DNA of 12,781 nucleotides. Origin: LC029 sp036676475 (GTDB lineage: Bacteria > Bacillota > Bacilli > Aneurinibacillales > RAOX-1). The position numbers and the translations under genes were made by a program. The stretch spans positions 1 through 12,781 of the forward strand of contig JAKFCU010000030.1 of assembly GCA_036676475.1 (NCBI GenBank), read 5' to 3'. The first letter of the stretch is position 1. Every line of letters begins with the position of its first letter. Positions 1 through 6,269 of the stretch are shown piece by piece. Under the pieces are notes generated by a model. The model ran no database searches and was not told the origin of the DNA. It saw only the letters and a list, made by a program, of their open reading frames with translations.

Positions 1-29
1 TGAAGTATTTTGGTTGAAAAGAAAAAGTT

Positions 30-65
30 AAAATAAGAAAAAACCTAGCTACTTTGACTAAGGTT
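30..65 (-). terminator. Rho-independent terminator after truncated cotJC
   Basis: Read on the minus strand, AACCTTAG and CTAGGTT pair with one bulged T around a loop of about nine bases (42-65). A T-rich run (TTTTTTCTTATTTT) follows. It lies about 38 bases past the early stop of the cotJC stub, so the short gene ends in an apparently functional transcript end rather than running on. Confidence 0.6.
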
Positions 66-102
66 CCTCGTGTATTTTTATTCCTCTATATACGTCTCCA
101 CT

Positions 103-210
103 TTAGAACATATTAGGTCCTCCGTATTGGGCAATAAGCAGCTGAGCCATTCGTGGGTCAGGATAAGATACTTTAGCATCATATTCTAGGTTGGCTTCAT
201 ATATCCACAT
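103..210 (-). pseudogene. cotJC: Truncated spore coat peroxidase-like protein CotJC, N-terminal 35 residues only
   Basis: This is a 35-codon reading frame that begins ATG with a good ribosome binding site (AGAAAGGAG) between it and cotJB, 25 bases after the cotJB stop. The peptide starts MWIYEANLEYDAKVSYPDP and continues to an AQYGGP motif. That is the characteristic start of CotJC, a manganese-catalase-like spore coat protein normally of about 190 residues. Directly after GGPN the frame reads Met-Phe-stop, and none of the following sequence in any frame resembles the rest of CotJC. The catalase-like, metal-binding body is therefore absent. The order cotJB then cotJC matches the usual cotJ operon, which supports the identification. 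Breakage could come from a deletion or an old insertion; a terminator follows at once. A functional short peptide cannot be excluded. Assignment to CotJC is from memory of the family N-terminus. Confidence 0.7.
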
Positions 211-235
211 ACTCGATCCCTTTGCTCCTTTCTAA

Positions 236-571
236 TCATCTTTCATGCAGATAGGCTTGTGGGCTTTCCTCGAAGCATTCATCCAGAGGGTCATACCCAT
301 ACCCCATTGCTCTCTGCCACCAATTGGGACCATACCATTCTAATGGACCGCATGCTTCCTGATATCGTTGCTTTAACATGAGGTAGTGATGGCGCCATGA
401 CATATATTGCTGACGTGCCCGTAAATCCATAGGATGGGTGTCGAGAAAGAGCATAAGGTCTATGAGGACGCGCTGGGCATGCCGCATATCCCGAATGAGA
501 CCGTTACAGTATTCATCAAGATCTCTTGCTTCCTCTACGCGAGAGTCCCGGATCCGTTCTTTTTTACTCAT
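236..571 (-). CDS. cotJB: Spore coat peptide assembly protein CotJB
   Basis: A 111-residue protein of the CotJB family, small proteins encoded in the cotJ operon of spore-formers and associated with the spore coat. Family marks are LFLDTHP at residues 41-47, the following aromatic and basic helical stretch ending in LKQRY (66-70), and GPLEWYG at 75-81. Usual family length is about 85-100 residues; the extra length here is a charged N-terminus (SKKERIRDSRVEEARDLDE) and an acidic tail. An in-frame GTG start 33 bases further upstream is possible, but the AAAGGAGGAG ribosome binding site lies inside that extension and about 11 bases before the ATG at 571, so 571 is the better start. The next gene downstream is a truncated cotJC, and no cotJA precedes it: upstream is the menG terminator. 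Expression in the mother cell late in sporulation is expected from the family; no convincing sigma-E or sigma-K promoter was seen. Confidence 0.85.
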   Translation of the reverse strand: MSKKERIRDSRVEEARDLDEYCNGLIRDMRHAQRVLIDLMLFLDTHPMDLRARQQYMSWRHHYLMLKQRYQEACGPLEWYGPNWWQRAMGYGYDPLDECFEESPQAYLHER

Positions 572-648
572 GAAAATACCAACTCCTCCTTTCCTTTTCA
601 CCATAGATTATTCAAATGCCTAGGCGAATGCTCATAAGGAATGAGCCC

Positions 649-681
649 AAAAAAAATAAGCCGACTTAACGTCGACTTATT
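649..681 (-). terminator. Rho-independent terminator of menG
   Basis: On the minus strand an 11-bp stem (AATAAGTCGAC with GTCGGCTTATT, one G-T wobble) encloses the loop GTTAA and is followed by eight T residues. The menG stop codon lies inside the first arm. It separates menG from cotJB, so cotJB needs its own promoter in the 75 bases that follow. Confidence 0.9.
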
Positions 682-1399
682 TCTTTCTGCCTTCAACAAT
701 AGCTAGAGTACCACCCATTAAATTGGTAAAACTTGCCTCGGTTAGTCCGTTTTGTGCAAAAATCCGGGTAAGCTTGGGTGCATCTGGAAATTCTTTTGCT
801 GATTCGTAAAAGTAGCGATAAGCATTGGCCTTTCCTGCACCTAATTCTCCCATTACAGGAACAATCTTTTCAAAGTAAAGCCAATAGGCTTGTTTATAGA
901 TAGGTGCAGAGGGTTTGGACATATCCAATGAAACAAGTTTGCCGCCAGGCTTTAGAACGCGAATCATTTCACAAAGGGCAACTTCTAATTCAGGCACATT
1001 GCGAAGTCCCCAAGCAACCGTTACCGCATCAAATTGCTGATCATTAAAAGGGAGACTCATAGCATTCCCTTGCATAAGGGTAATCGATTCTTTTAAAGGG
1101 TGAAGAGCAATATTTTTTTCTCCAACGGCAATCATGTTTTCCGAGAAATCTAAGCCTGTTACTTTACCAGTTGGACCCACAGTAGTTGCAAGTTGCATCG
1201 TTAATTTTGCTGTACCACAGCACACATCGAGAACATGATAACCGGGTTTTACTTCAGCACGCTCGACAACCATTTTACGCCACTTCTCGTCACGGCCAAG
1301 GCTCATCATGCGATTTGTCCGGTCATATCCTTTAGAAATATTATTAAACAGTTCTCTTACATAACTTTCCTTCTTTTCTTTCGATGGAAGATAGGACAA
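677..1399 (-). CDS. menG: Demethylmenaquinone methyltransferase MenG/UbiE
   Basis: A 240-residue class I SAM-dependent methyltransferase that carries out the last step of menaquinone synthesis, C-methylation of demethylmenaquinone using S-adenosylmethionine (EC 2.1.1.163). SAM-binding motif I is VLDVCCGTAK (56-65), the acidic residue after strand 2 is D84, and the family blocks GNAMSLPF (111-118), AWGLRNVPE (129-137) and RVLKPGG (147-153) are all present. The N-terminal YDRTNRMMSLGRDEKWR signature (25-41) is the UbiE/MenG mark. Length is normal. The start is TTG at 1399, preceded by GGAAAGGGG about ten bases upstream. In Bacillus subtilis menG lies between the two heptaprenyl diphosphate synthase genes; here it stands alone between its own promoter and terminator, so that cluster is split in this organism. 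High confidence. Confidence 0.96.
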   Translation of the reverse strand: MSYLPSKEKKESYVRELFNNISKGYDRTNRMMSLGRDEKWRKMVVERAEVKPGYHVLDVCCGTAKLTMQLATTVGPTGKVTGLDFSENMIAVGEKNIALHPLKESITLMQGNAMSLPFNDQQFDAVTVAWGLRNVPELEVALCEMIRVLKPGGKLVSLDMSKPSAPIYKQAYWLYFEKIVPVMGELGAGKANAYRYFYESAKEFPDAPKLTRIFAQNGLTEASFTNLMGGTLAIVEGRKK

Positions 1400-1435
1400 G
1401 GTTTAAATCCCCTTTCCGTAAAAATTCATACTGCT

Positions 1436-1465
1436 ATTATAGCCATTTCTCGTATGCTTCGTCCA
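1436..1465 (-). promoter_or_regulatory. Candidate sigma-A promoter of menG
   Basis: On the minus strand a perfect TATAAT (1436-1441) lies 18 bases after TGGACG (1460-1465), which matches the -35 consensus at four of six positions. The box is about 37 bases upstream of the menG start and downstream of the preceding gene's terminator. Confidence 0.5.
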
Positions 1466-1492
1466 TAAGTATGAAATGGATAATTTTTAAAA

Positions 1493-1516
1493 TAAAAAAA
1501 AGGGATGATTATCCCT
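1493..1516 (-). terminator. Rho-independent terminator of the phosphatase gene
   Basis: On the minus strand AGGGAT and ATCCCT pair perfectly around AATC (1501-1516) and are followed by eight T residues. It begins 12 bases after the phosphatase stop codon. Confidence 0.85.
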
Positions 1517-1527
1517 AAATCAACACC

Positions 1528-1959
1528 CTAATGATATAGATTTTGAAGAGTCTGTTTTAGTCCTGGATGCAGGGCTGTTTGTTTTCGACTTATTTCAACG
1601 TATTCTATGGCTTCTTTCATTTTCTTACAAATCCCCAATTCAATAAGCACACCTACGGCAATGGTAGCTGTTCGGCAAACTCCTGAAGCACAGTGGATCC
1701 CTATCGTTTTGCCTTGTTGATAAAGCTCAATCACCTTTAAAATCGCGTCTCTTACCTGTGTTTCTTGCCCAGAAATATGATCTTTTAGACCAATATGTAT
1801 CCATTCCGTAGCGGGACTGAAGAACGATGGGCGATCGGCTTCCTCTCGTAGATCAATGATAACATGACATCTGCCAATATCAGCCATGTCCTGCGCATCG
1901 TACTCACTTCCTATAAAAATTCTGGATGGGATCAACGAATTGTATTTGACACGGTCCAC
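1528..1959 (-). CDS. Dual-specificity/tyrosine phosphatase-like protein
   Basis: A 143-residue soluble protein with the cysteine phosphatase P-loop HCASGVCRT (89-97). This has the C-x5-R arrangement, with C90 as nucleophile and R96 binding phosphate. D60, in the stretch HIGLKDHIS, is well placed to be the general acid. The fold order (N-terminal strand region, acid loop, P-loop, helical tail) and small size fit the atypical dual-specificity phosphatase group. The substrate cannot be told from sequence; protein phosphotyrosine or phosphoserine, or a small phosphorylated metabolite, are all possible. The start is GTG at 1959, chosen because AAAGGAGAG lies about eight bases upstream. The gene has its own candidate promoter and terminator, so it is probably transcribed alone. 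Catalytic residues are intact and there is no sign of decay. Confidence 0.85.
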   Translation of the reverse strand: MDRVKYNSLIPSRIFIGSEYDAQDMADIGRCHVIIDLREEADRPSFFSPATEWIHIGLKDHISGQETQVRDAILKVIELYQQGKTIGIHCASGVCRTATIAVGVLIELGICKKMKEAIEYVEISRKQTALHPGLKQTLQNLYH

Positions 1960-2010
1960 GAGTATCTCTCCTTTTACGATTCAATCCGCGAGTTTCAACA
2001 TAATTATTTT

Positions 2011-2038
2011 ATTATAAAAATGGGCTGAATGGAGTAAA
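2011..2038 (-). promoter_or_regulatory. Candidate sigma-A promoter of the phosphatase gene
   Basis: On the minus strand TATAAT (2011-2016) lies 16 bases after TTTACT (2033-2038, four of six matches to TTGACA). The region lies between the upstream terminator and the GTG start at 1959. Confidence 0.45.
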
Positions 2039-2077
2039 CACTTTTAGACAATATCCGTCAATAATCTTCAAAATGTG

Positions 2078-2110
2078 AAAAGAGAGATCCAGCATACGGA
2101 TCTCTCTTTT
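2078..2110 (-). terminator. Strong terminator hairpin downstream of the truncated binding-protein gene
   Basis: A perfect 13-bp stem (AAAAGAGAGATCC with GGATCTCTCTTTT) encloses a seven-base loop. Both flanks are A/T-rich so it may act in both directions. On the minus strand it ends the substrate-binding-protein remnant, and no permease or ATPase gene follows. Confidence 0.85.
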
Positions 2111-2145
2111 ATTATATCTATCAGAAAGTATTATACACAAGCAGC

Positions 2146-2856
2146 TTATTGAAGTACTTCATCTGCCCCATCTAGGAGCTTTTGTGGAATGGTTACACCA
2201 AAGCGTTCTGCAGCCTTTTTGTTCACGATAAGTTTTAAGTTCTCCTGGGTATGAATCGGCATATCCGCTGGTTTTGCATCTCCATTTAGAATTTTAACGG
2301 CCATTTCTCCTGTTTGACGTCCCAATTCATAATAGTCGATACTGAGTAACGCACCATTTTTAACGGAGTCCCCTTCACCTGCAATGACCGGTACCTTTAT
2401 TTGCTCCGCAACCATAAGAACAGAATCTAAAGCAGAGACGACTGTATTATCGGTAGGTACATAAATCGCATCGATTCCAGATAGGGACTCAGCCGTTTGT
2501 TTTACTTCAGAGCTGTTGGTAACCGCGCGTTCTACAAATTCTAATCCTAACTTAGGTGCTAATTTTTTAGCCTCTTCCATTTGGACGACAGAATTGGTTT
2601 CTTCGGAATTATAGAGAACTGCAACTTTTTTCGCTTCTGGTTTTATTTCTTTAATTAAACTCAACTGCTCTTTGATTGGATTCATATCAGATGTTCCAGT
2701 AATATGGGTACCTGGCTTCTCCATACTTGTAACAATTTTGGCAGCTACTGGATCTGTTACAGCCGTAATAAGGATCGGAATATCCTTTGTGGCTTGTGCT
2801 GCTGCTTGTGCGGTAGGTGTAGCAATGGCTAATATAAGTTTAATACTTTTATACAT
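2146..2856 (-). pseudogene. 5'-truncated ABC transporter substrate-binding protein (ABC_sub_bind / TrpX-like family)
   Basis: The readable frame gives 236 residues of the ABC_sub_bind family (PF04392), periplasmic-type binding lipoproteins thought to import amino acids or similar ligands. Family marks include ILAIATPTAQAAAQATKDIP, TAVTDPVAA, a GTSDM block, the AVLYNSEE strand, AIYVPTDNTVVSALD, and the C-terminal VNKKAAERFGVTIP. Whole members are about 320-330 residues. Here the first ~90 are missing, including the signal peptide, the lipobox cysteine and most of lobe 1's first half. Homology begins abruptly about six codons after the apparent ATG, and the bases upstream are AT-rich with no missing part in other frames. 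No ribosome binding site is evident. The partner permease and ATPase genes that normally follow are absent; a terminator lies 36 bases downstream. The rest of the frame is intact, so the truncation may be recent. It cannot be exported as it stands. Confidence 0.8.
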
Positions 2857-2939
2857 AAAAGTTTAAAAGTATATATTTAAAATATCAAAAAAATCAAATC
2901 TATACAATCCTAAAAAGCATGTTTTGTTCGTTTTTCTTT

Positions 2940-2948
2940 TGATATAAT
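2940..2948 (+). promoter_or_regulatory. Extended -10 promoter of the Crp/Fnr-type regulator
   Basis: TGATATAAT is a perfect TATAAT (2943-2948) with the TGn extension. No good -35 is seen 17 bases upstream, as is usual for extended -10 promoters. The leader is about 22 bases. Confidence 0.6.
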
Positions 2949-2976
2949 ACTAGTAGAATAACGAAGGAGAGATAAA

Positions 2977-3639
2977 ATGAATCCCAGTGATTTGCCTAAG
3001 CTGTTAAGTCGAGTTCCTATTTTCTTGAGTTGTACACCTGAGGAAATTGAACAAATTGCCAGCATTCTGATGCCTAAAGATGTAAAGAAAAGGGATATCC
3101 TGTTTTATGAGGGTGAACCTTGTGATGTCATTTATTTCATTAACAAGGGGAGAGTGAAGGTATACAAAACGACCGAAGATGGCAGAGAGCAAATTGTCAA
3201 TTTGTTGGGTAAGGGAGATATGTTTCCCCACGTTGGCTGGTATGGGGGGAGTGCTTACCCGGCTACAGCAGAATCTTTAGAAGACGGGCATTTTTATTTC
3301 CTATACATAAATAAATTTACACAGTTGTTAGAAAATAACCCACGGTTAACCCTGAAGCTGCTACAAGAATTAGATGGCAAAATTCGAGAGCTACAAGGAA
3401 GGTTATCGAATGTGCTTAGTCGGGATATGACCGAGAAGATCATGAATGTACTCTATTCACTAGCCAAAAATAAGGGCCAAAAGAGCGAAGAAGGGTTCGT
3501 ATTAGATATTGAATTGACACATCAGGACATAGCAAACATGGTTGGAACAACAAGAGAAACGGCGAGCCGGGTTATCAGTCAATTGAAAAAAGAAGGAAAA
3601 TTGTTTCTCGATCACAAAATGTTGTTGATTAAAGAATAA
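2977..3639 (+). CDS. Crp/Fnr-family transcriptional regulator
   Basis: A 220-residue regulator with an N-terminal cyclic-nucleotide-binding-like jelly roll (about 10-130), a long dimerisation helix (about 120-155), and a C-terminal Crp-type winged helix-turn-helix. LTHQDIANMVGTTRETASRV lies at 180-199, with TTRETASRV as the DNA-recognition helix start. The ligand pocket lacks the cAMP-binding signature of E. coli CRP and has instead GDMFPHVGWYGG (80-91), which is common in Firmicute members of unknown effector. Only two cysteines (19 and 49) are present, so there is no iron-sulfur cluster of the kind used by oxygen-sensing Fnr. The start is ATG at 2977 with GAAGGAGAG eight bases upstream. Targets are unknown; the nearby small membrane protein gene, preceded by an inverted repeat, is one candidate. 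Its role cannot be named more closely. Confidence 0.9.
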   Translation: MNPSDLPKLLSRVPIFLSCTPEEIEQIASILMPKDVKKRDILFYEGEPCDVIYFINKGRVKVYKTTEDGREQIVNLLGKGDMFPHVGWYGGSAYPATAESLEDGHFYFLYINKFTQLLENNPRLTLKLLQELDGKIRELQGRLSNVLSRDMTEKIMNVLYSLAKNKGQKSEEGFVLDIELTHQDIANMVGTTRETASRVISQLKKEGKLFLDHKMLLIKE

Positions 3640-3647
3640 TAAATATT

Positions 3648-3676
3648 TTGTCGATATTTTACGATTATTATATACC
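3648..3676 (+). promoter_or_regulatory. Possible promoter of the 56-aa membrane protein gene
   Basis: TTGTCG (3648-3653) and TATACC (3671-3676) are separated by 17 bases; each matches the sigma-A consensus at four of six positions. Transcription from it would start near 3683, just before the inverted repeat. A second weak -10 (CATAAT, 3698-3703) lies inside the repeat loop. Confidence 0.3.
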
Positions 3677-3683
3677 CTATTAG

Positions 3684-3723
3684 TTCCTTACCTGTGCCAT
3701 AATGAAACAAAACAGGTAAGGAG
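3684..3723 (+). promoter_or_regulatory. Inverted repeat covering a ribosome binding site
   Basis: TCCTTACCTGT (3685-3695) and ACAGGTAAGGA (3712-3722) are perfect reverse complements across a 16-base loop, and one further T-G pair is possible. The second arm contains most of the AAGGAGG ribosome binding site (3718-3724) of the gene starting at 3731. In RNA the hairpin would hide that site. No T-run follows, so it is unlikely to be a terminator. It could instead be a protein-binding operator on DNA. Confidence 0.6.
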
Positions 3724-3730
3724 GTCATTT

Positions 3731-3901
3731 ATGGATTTGTTCCGTAACAATAAAAGCTTTTTTTATATGGTCTTTTTTCTATGCAGTATCTTAGGTTCTT
3801 GGCTTCTTCTATCCCAATTTGATACGGGACAAGCCCATAATAACCTAATTGACAAAGAAACTCTTCGTTTACAAGTGAAATATTCTGTGGAAATCAAGTG
3901 A
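3731..3901 (+). CDS. Small single-helix membrane protein of unknown function
   Basis: A 56-codon reading frame (MDLFRNNKSFFYMVFFLCSI at the start) with a near-perfect ribosome binding site, TAAGGAGGTC, six to seven bases before the ATG, and a strong terminator ten bases after the stop. Residues about 9-30 are strongly hydrophobic and aromatic, preceded by a positively charged end (RNNK). The remaining 25 residues are polar and charged, ending in EIK. This predicts one membrane helix, or an uncleaved signal anchor, with a short outward-facing tail. I recognise no family. The combination of ribosome binding site, terminator and hydrophobic pattern supports a real gene even though it is short. 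It lies 91 bases downstream of the Crp/Fnr-type regulator and could be its target. The ribosome binding site is in one arm of an inverted repeat. Confidence 0.7.
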   Translation: MDLFRNNKSFFYMVFFLCSILGSWLLLSQFDTGQAHNNLIDKETLRLQVKYSVEIK

Positions 3902-3910
3902 ATACACATA

Positions 3911-3960
3911 GGAAGCTATCTTGAAATCATCTTTTCAGGATAGCTTCTTTTTTTTTTTTG
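3911..3960 (+). terminator. Rho-independent terminator of the 56-aa gene
   Basis: GAAGCTATC pairs with GATAGCTTC, and TGAAA with TTTTCA continues the stem inside, around a short loop. A run of at least twelve T residues follows. It insulates the downstream terC-like gene, leaving only about 60 bases for that gene's own promoter. Confidence 0.92.
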
Positions 3961-4019
3961 TGTGTGAATGAAAATGGGACAAGTGAAATATACATGTCTT
4001 GATAAAAGGGGGGATCGAG

Positions 4020-4703
4020 ATGAACTTAGAATTTTGGATTGGATTTATCAATATTATTATCATTGATCTAGTTTTGAGTGGAGATAATGCGGTAGTTGTA
4101 GGAATGGCAAGCCGTCGACTCCCGCCAAAGGAACGAAAGAAAGCCATCTTTTGGGGAACTGTGGGGGCTGTGGGTTTAAGGATATTGTTTACCGGATTAG
4201 CGGCTTGGTTATTAGAAATTCCCTATATAAAAATTGTCGGTGGAAGCCTATTAATTTGGATCGCCATAAAGCTACTCATTCAACAGGAAGAACCTTCACA
4301 TATTCAATCTGGAAGAAATTTATGGGAAGCGGTAAAAATCATAATCATTGCAGATTTTGTGATGAGTCTTGATAATGTTTTAGCGATCGGTGGTGCTGCA
4401 AAAGGAAATATCTGGCTAGTGGTATTCGGTTTAATGCTAAGTGTCCCATTATTAATGTGGGGGAGTTCTATGGTTGCCAGGTGGATGAATGAATACCCTA
4501 TTTTAAGCTATTTTGGTTCAGGAGTGTTAGCTTTTACTGCAGCCACTATGGTTTTGGAGGATCCTTTGGCCGGGCAACATTTACTTGATGGGTGGAATAT
4601 ACCTTATATGGATACGCTTATTCCTTTGCTTGTAACGGGAATTGTGATCTCTATTGGAAGGGTTTGGAAAAGTATGTTATTTACCTTCCACCAGGTAAAA
4701 TAA
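4020..4703 (+). CDS. TerC-family integral membrane protein, YjbE type
   Basis: A 227-residue multi-pass membrane protein of the TerC family. Bacillus relatives of this family have been linked to manganese export. Two internally related helices carry acidic metal-site motifs: IDLVLSGDNAVVVG (D16, D22, N23) and ADFVMSLDNVLAIGG (D112, D118, N119), as in the YjbE/YkoY group. About seven hydrophobic segments can be seen. The start is the ATG at 4020, with AAAGGGGGGAT just upstream; an in-frame TTG seven codons earlier lacks a ribosome binding site. The gene follows a strong terminator, so it is transcribed from within the 60 bases ahead of it. No room is left for the yybP-ykoY manganese riboswitch that often precedes this family. 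Metal specificity is inferred from the family only. Confidence 0.88.
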   Translation: MNLEFWIGFINIIIIDLVLSGDNAVVVGMASRRLPPKERKKAIFWGTVGAVGLRILFTGLAAWLLEIPYIKIVGGSLLIWIAIKLLIQQEEPSHIQSGRNLWEAVKIIIIADFVMSLDNVLAIGGAAKGNIWLVVFGLMLSVPLLMWGSSMVARWMNEYPILSYFGSGVLAFTAATMVLEDPLAGQHLLDGWNIPYMDTLIPLLVTGIVISIGRVWKSMLFTFHQVK

Positions 4704-4745
4704 TGGACATGATAGGGCATACTGGTAAATAAGTGTAAAGTCGAA

Positions 4746-4793
4746 AAAGCTACTGGCGTAGCCTTATGCGTATAATACTTTCCGATAAGTGAA
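4746..4793 (+). repeat. Inverted intergenic repeat, copy A
   Basis: A 48-bp element starting AAAGCTACTGGCGTAGC and ending CCGATAAGTGAA. Its reverse complement recurs at 6708-6756 with three substitutions and one small indel. The first part is a small hairpin (GCTAC, TGGC, GTAGC), followed by TTATGCGTATAATACTT, which contains a TATAAT. Copy A ends 17 bases before the glycosyltransferase start codon, so it may supply that gene's promoter or leader. Confidence 0.75.
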
Positions 4794-4810
4794 ACCAGTG
4801 AGGTGCCCAA

Positions 4811-5932
4811 ATGAAAATATTATTGCTTACTGAAACCTTAGCAGGTACCGGACATTATAAGGCTGCAGAAAGTTTGGAGAAAGCGATTTATTCTATTAAT
4901 CCGCATGCTAAAATTAAGATAGATACCCCCCTAACCCATGCGAATCCATTACTAGAAAAAATGGCAAACAAGCTCTATATGGGAACGATTCGCCATGCCT
5001 CTCCAGTATGGGGATGGGCGTATAAAAGAGATCGACAATGGGGATTCGTGGGAAAGGATATTCTGCGAAAATATATATCAAAAAGGCTAGAATCTTATAT
5101 AGAGTTGGAAGCACCAGACCTTATTGTGAGTACACATGCTTTTTGTCTGGGAGGATTGGCTGAGTTGAAAAAAAAGCACTTGAAGCCTTTTCGTTTAGCA
5201 GCTGCATTTACCGATTATTGTGTAAATTCCTTTTGGATTCATCCGGAAGTAGATGATTATTTTGTGGGGGCTATGAAATTAAAGGAAAAGCTAGTGAATG
5301 AATACAGTATAACAGAAGAAAAAATTCATGTGACAGGGATACCGATTGATCCGAAATTTGATGAATGTATCGATAAAGAGGGGATAAGAAGCAAATTGGG
5401 AATTTCTCGGACTTCTTTGCACATTCTAGTCATGGGAGGTGGACTGGGCTTAGCACCCTATGAAGAAATTCTCACAGGTTTGTCCTTTGTTAAAGCTACT
5501 GATTTAGTCGTAACTGTCATGGTTGGAAAGAATCAGCAAGCCAAAGCGAAGATAGAAGAATGGGCGCAACAGGTGAAGTTATCTTATACCCTGGTTATTT
5601 TAGATTACGTTCATAATATGAATGAATGGATGGCATCAGCAGATTTATTAATAGGTAAACCCGGGGGATTGACGGTAACTGAAGCTCTTGCCTGTAAAGT
5701 GCCTATTCTGATTTACAAGCCTATTCCAGGTCAGGAAGAACGAAATAGTCAGTTTCTATTAGACTCGGGGATCGCCTTTCGAGCTGATGAGATACAACAA
5801 ATAGCGGAGATCGTGCAGAAGTTAAGTGAGGATAAGGAATGGAAGCATATCTTAAGGGATAGAGTAATGAAGTTTTCTAAACCAAAGGCTGCGTATCATG
5901 CCGGAAAAATCTTAATGGACTCGTTGGAATAA
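4811..5932 (+). CDS. MGDG-synthase/UgtP-like glycolipid glycosyltransferase
   Basis: A 373-residue GT-B glycosyltransferase of family GT28. It has an N-terminal MGDG_synth acceptor domain (about 15-170), starting with the LLLTETLAGTGHYKAAE loop at 4-20. The C-terminal sugar-nucleotide domain (about 200-345) has IGKPGGLTVTEALA (281-294) and the YKPIPGQEERN block (302-312). Between them TDYCVNSFWIHPEVDDYFVG (134-153) and VTGIPIDPKF (174-183) match Bacillus UgtP closely in pattern. UgtP uses UDP-glucose to glucosylate diacylglycerol, giving glycolipids and the lipoteichoic acid anchor; this protein probably acts similarly at the inner face of the membrane, but the sugar and the number of residues added cannot be told. 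Length is normal. The ribosome binding site is GTGAGGTG, five bases before the ATG. Its leader carries repeat copy A. No terminator is seen before the SASP gene. Confidence 0.88.
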   Translation: MKILLLTETLAGTGHYKAAESLEKAIYSINPHAKIKIDTPLTHANPLLEKMANKLYMGTIRHASPVWGWAYKRDRQWGFVGKDILRKYISKRLESYIELEAPDLIVSTHAFCLGGLAELKKKHLKPFRLAAAFTDYCVNSFWIHPEVDDYFVGAMKLKEKLVNEYSITEEKIHVTGIPIDPKFDECIDKEGIRSKLGISRTSLHILVMGGGLGLAPYEEILTGLSFVKATDLVVTVMVGKNQQAKAKIEEWAQQVKLSYTLVILDYVHNMNEWMASADLLIGKPGGLTVTEALACKVPILIYKPIPGQEERNSQFLLDSGIAFRADEIQQIAEIVQKLSEDKEWKHILRDRVMKFSKPKAAYHAGKILMDSLE

Positions 5933-6010
5933 ATTAACAATAGGTCATGTGAATGATCATCCCCACTTTGAGAAACGATATGGTTACATCACTCAAGGAG
6001 GTGAAATCAG

Positions 6011-6208
6011 ATGCCTAACAACAGTAATCAAACATTAGTTTCTGGTGCTTCTCAAGCTCTTGATCAAATGAAATATGAAATTGCTCAAGAGTTTGGTGTT
6101 AACCTAGGTGCAGATACGACTTCTCGCGCTAACGGATCTGTTGGTGGAGAAATCACGAAGCGACTTGTTCAGTTTGCTGAACAACAGCTAAGTGGATTCC
6201 GTCAATAA
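6011..6208 (+). CDS. Alpha/beta-type small acid-soluble spore protein
   Basis: A 65-residue alpha/beta SASP, which coats and protects spore DNA against UV and other damage and is degraded during germination. The germination protease site is YEIAQEFGV (22-30), with cleavage expected between E23 and I24. The conserved second block GSVGGEITKRLVQFAEQQL (42-60) is the DNA-binding helix region. Length is typical of the family. A perfect AAGGAGGTGA ribosome binding site lies six to seven bases before the ATG and a strong terminator follows. Expression in the forespore under sigma-G is the family norm, but I could not find a clean sigma-G promoter in the 78 bases after the glycosyltransferase gene; TGAATG at 5950-5955 is the best -35 candidate and no good -10 follows at the right spacing. 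Confidence 0.96.
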   Translation: MPNNSNQTLVSGASQALDQMKYEIAQEFGVNLGADTTSRANGSVGGEITKRLVQFAEQQLSGFRQ

Positions 6209-6238
6209 TTATAGCTTCCAACATGGAACGGAAGCTAG

Positions 6239-6269
6239 CAGGGCAACGCGAGTTGCCCTGTTTTCATTT
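6239..6269 (+). terminator. Rho-independent terminator of the SASP gene
   Basis: CAGGGCAAC and GTTGCCCTG pair perfectly around GCGA (6239-6260) and are followed by TTTTCATTT. A second short stem (GCTTCC with GGAAGC, 6214-6235) precedes it. The T-run lies only on the plus strand, so it mainly serves the SASP gene. Confidence 0.9.

Noticed and set aside
3004..3231. Minus-strand frame opposite the Crp/Fnr-type gene
   Set aside because: It is a shadow of a clear regulator gene with full domain content and its own promoter and ribosome binding site.
3999..4019. Earlier TTG start for the TerC-like protein
   Set aside because: The purine-rich ribosome binding site lies between this TTG and the ATG at 4020, and family members begin close to the ATG.
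5933..6010. Sigma-G promoter ahead of the SASP gene
   Set aside because: TGAATG is a fair -35, but no acceptable -10 lies 17-18 bases downstream, so no promoter was called.
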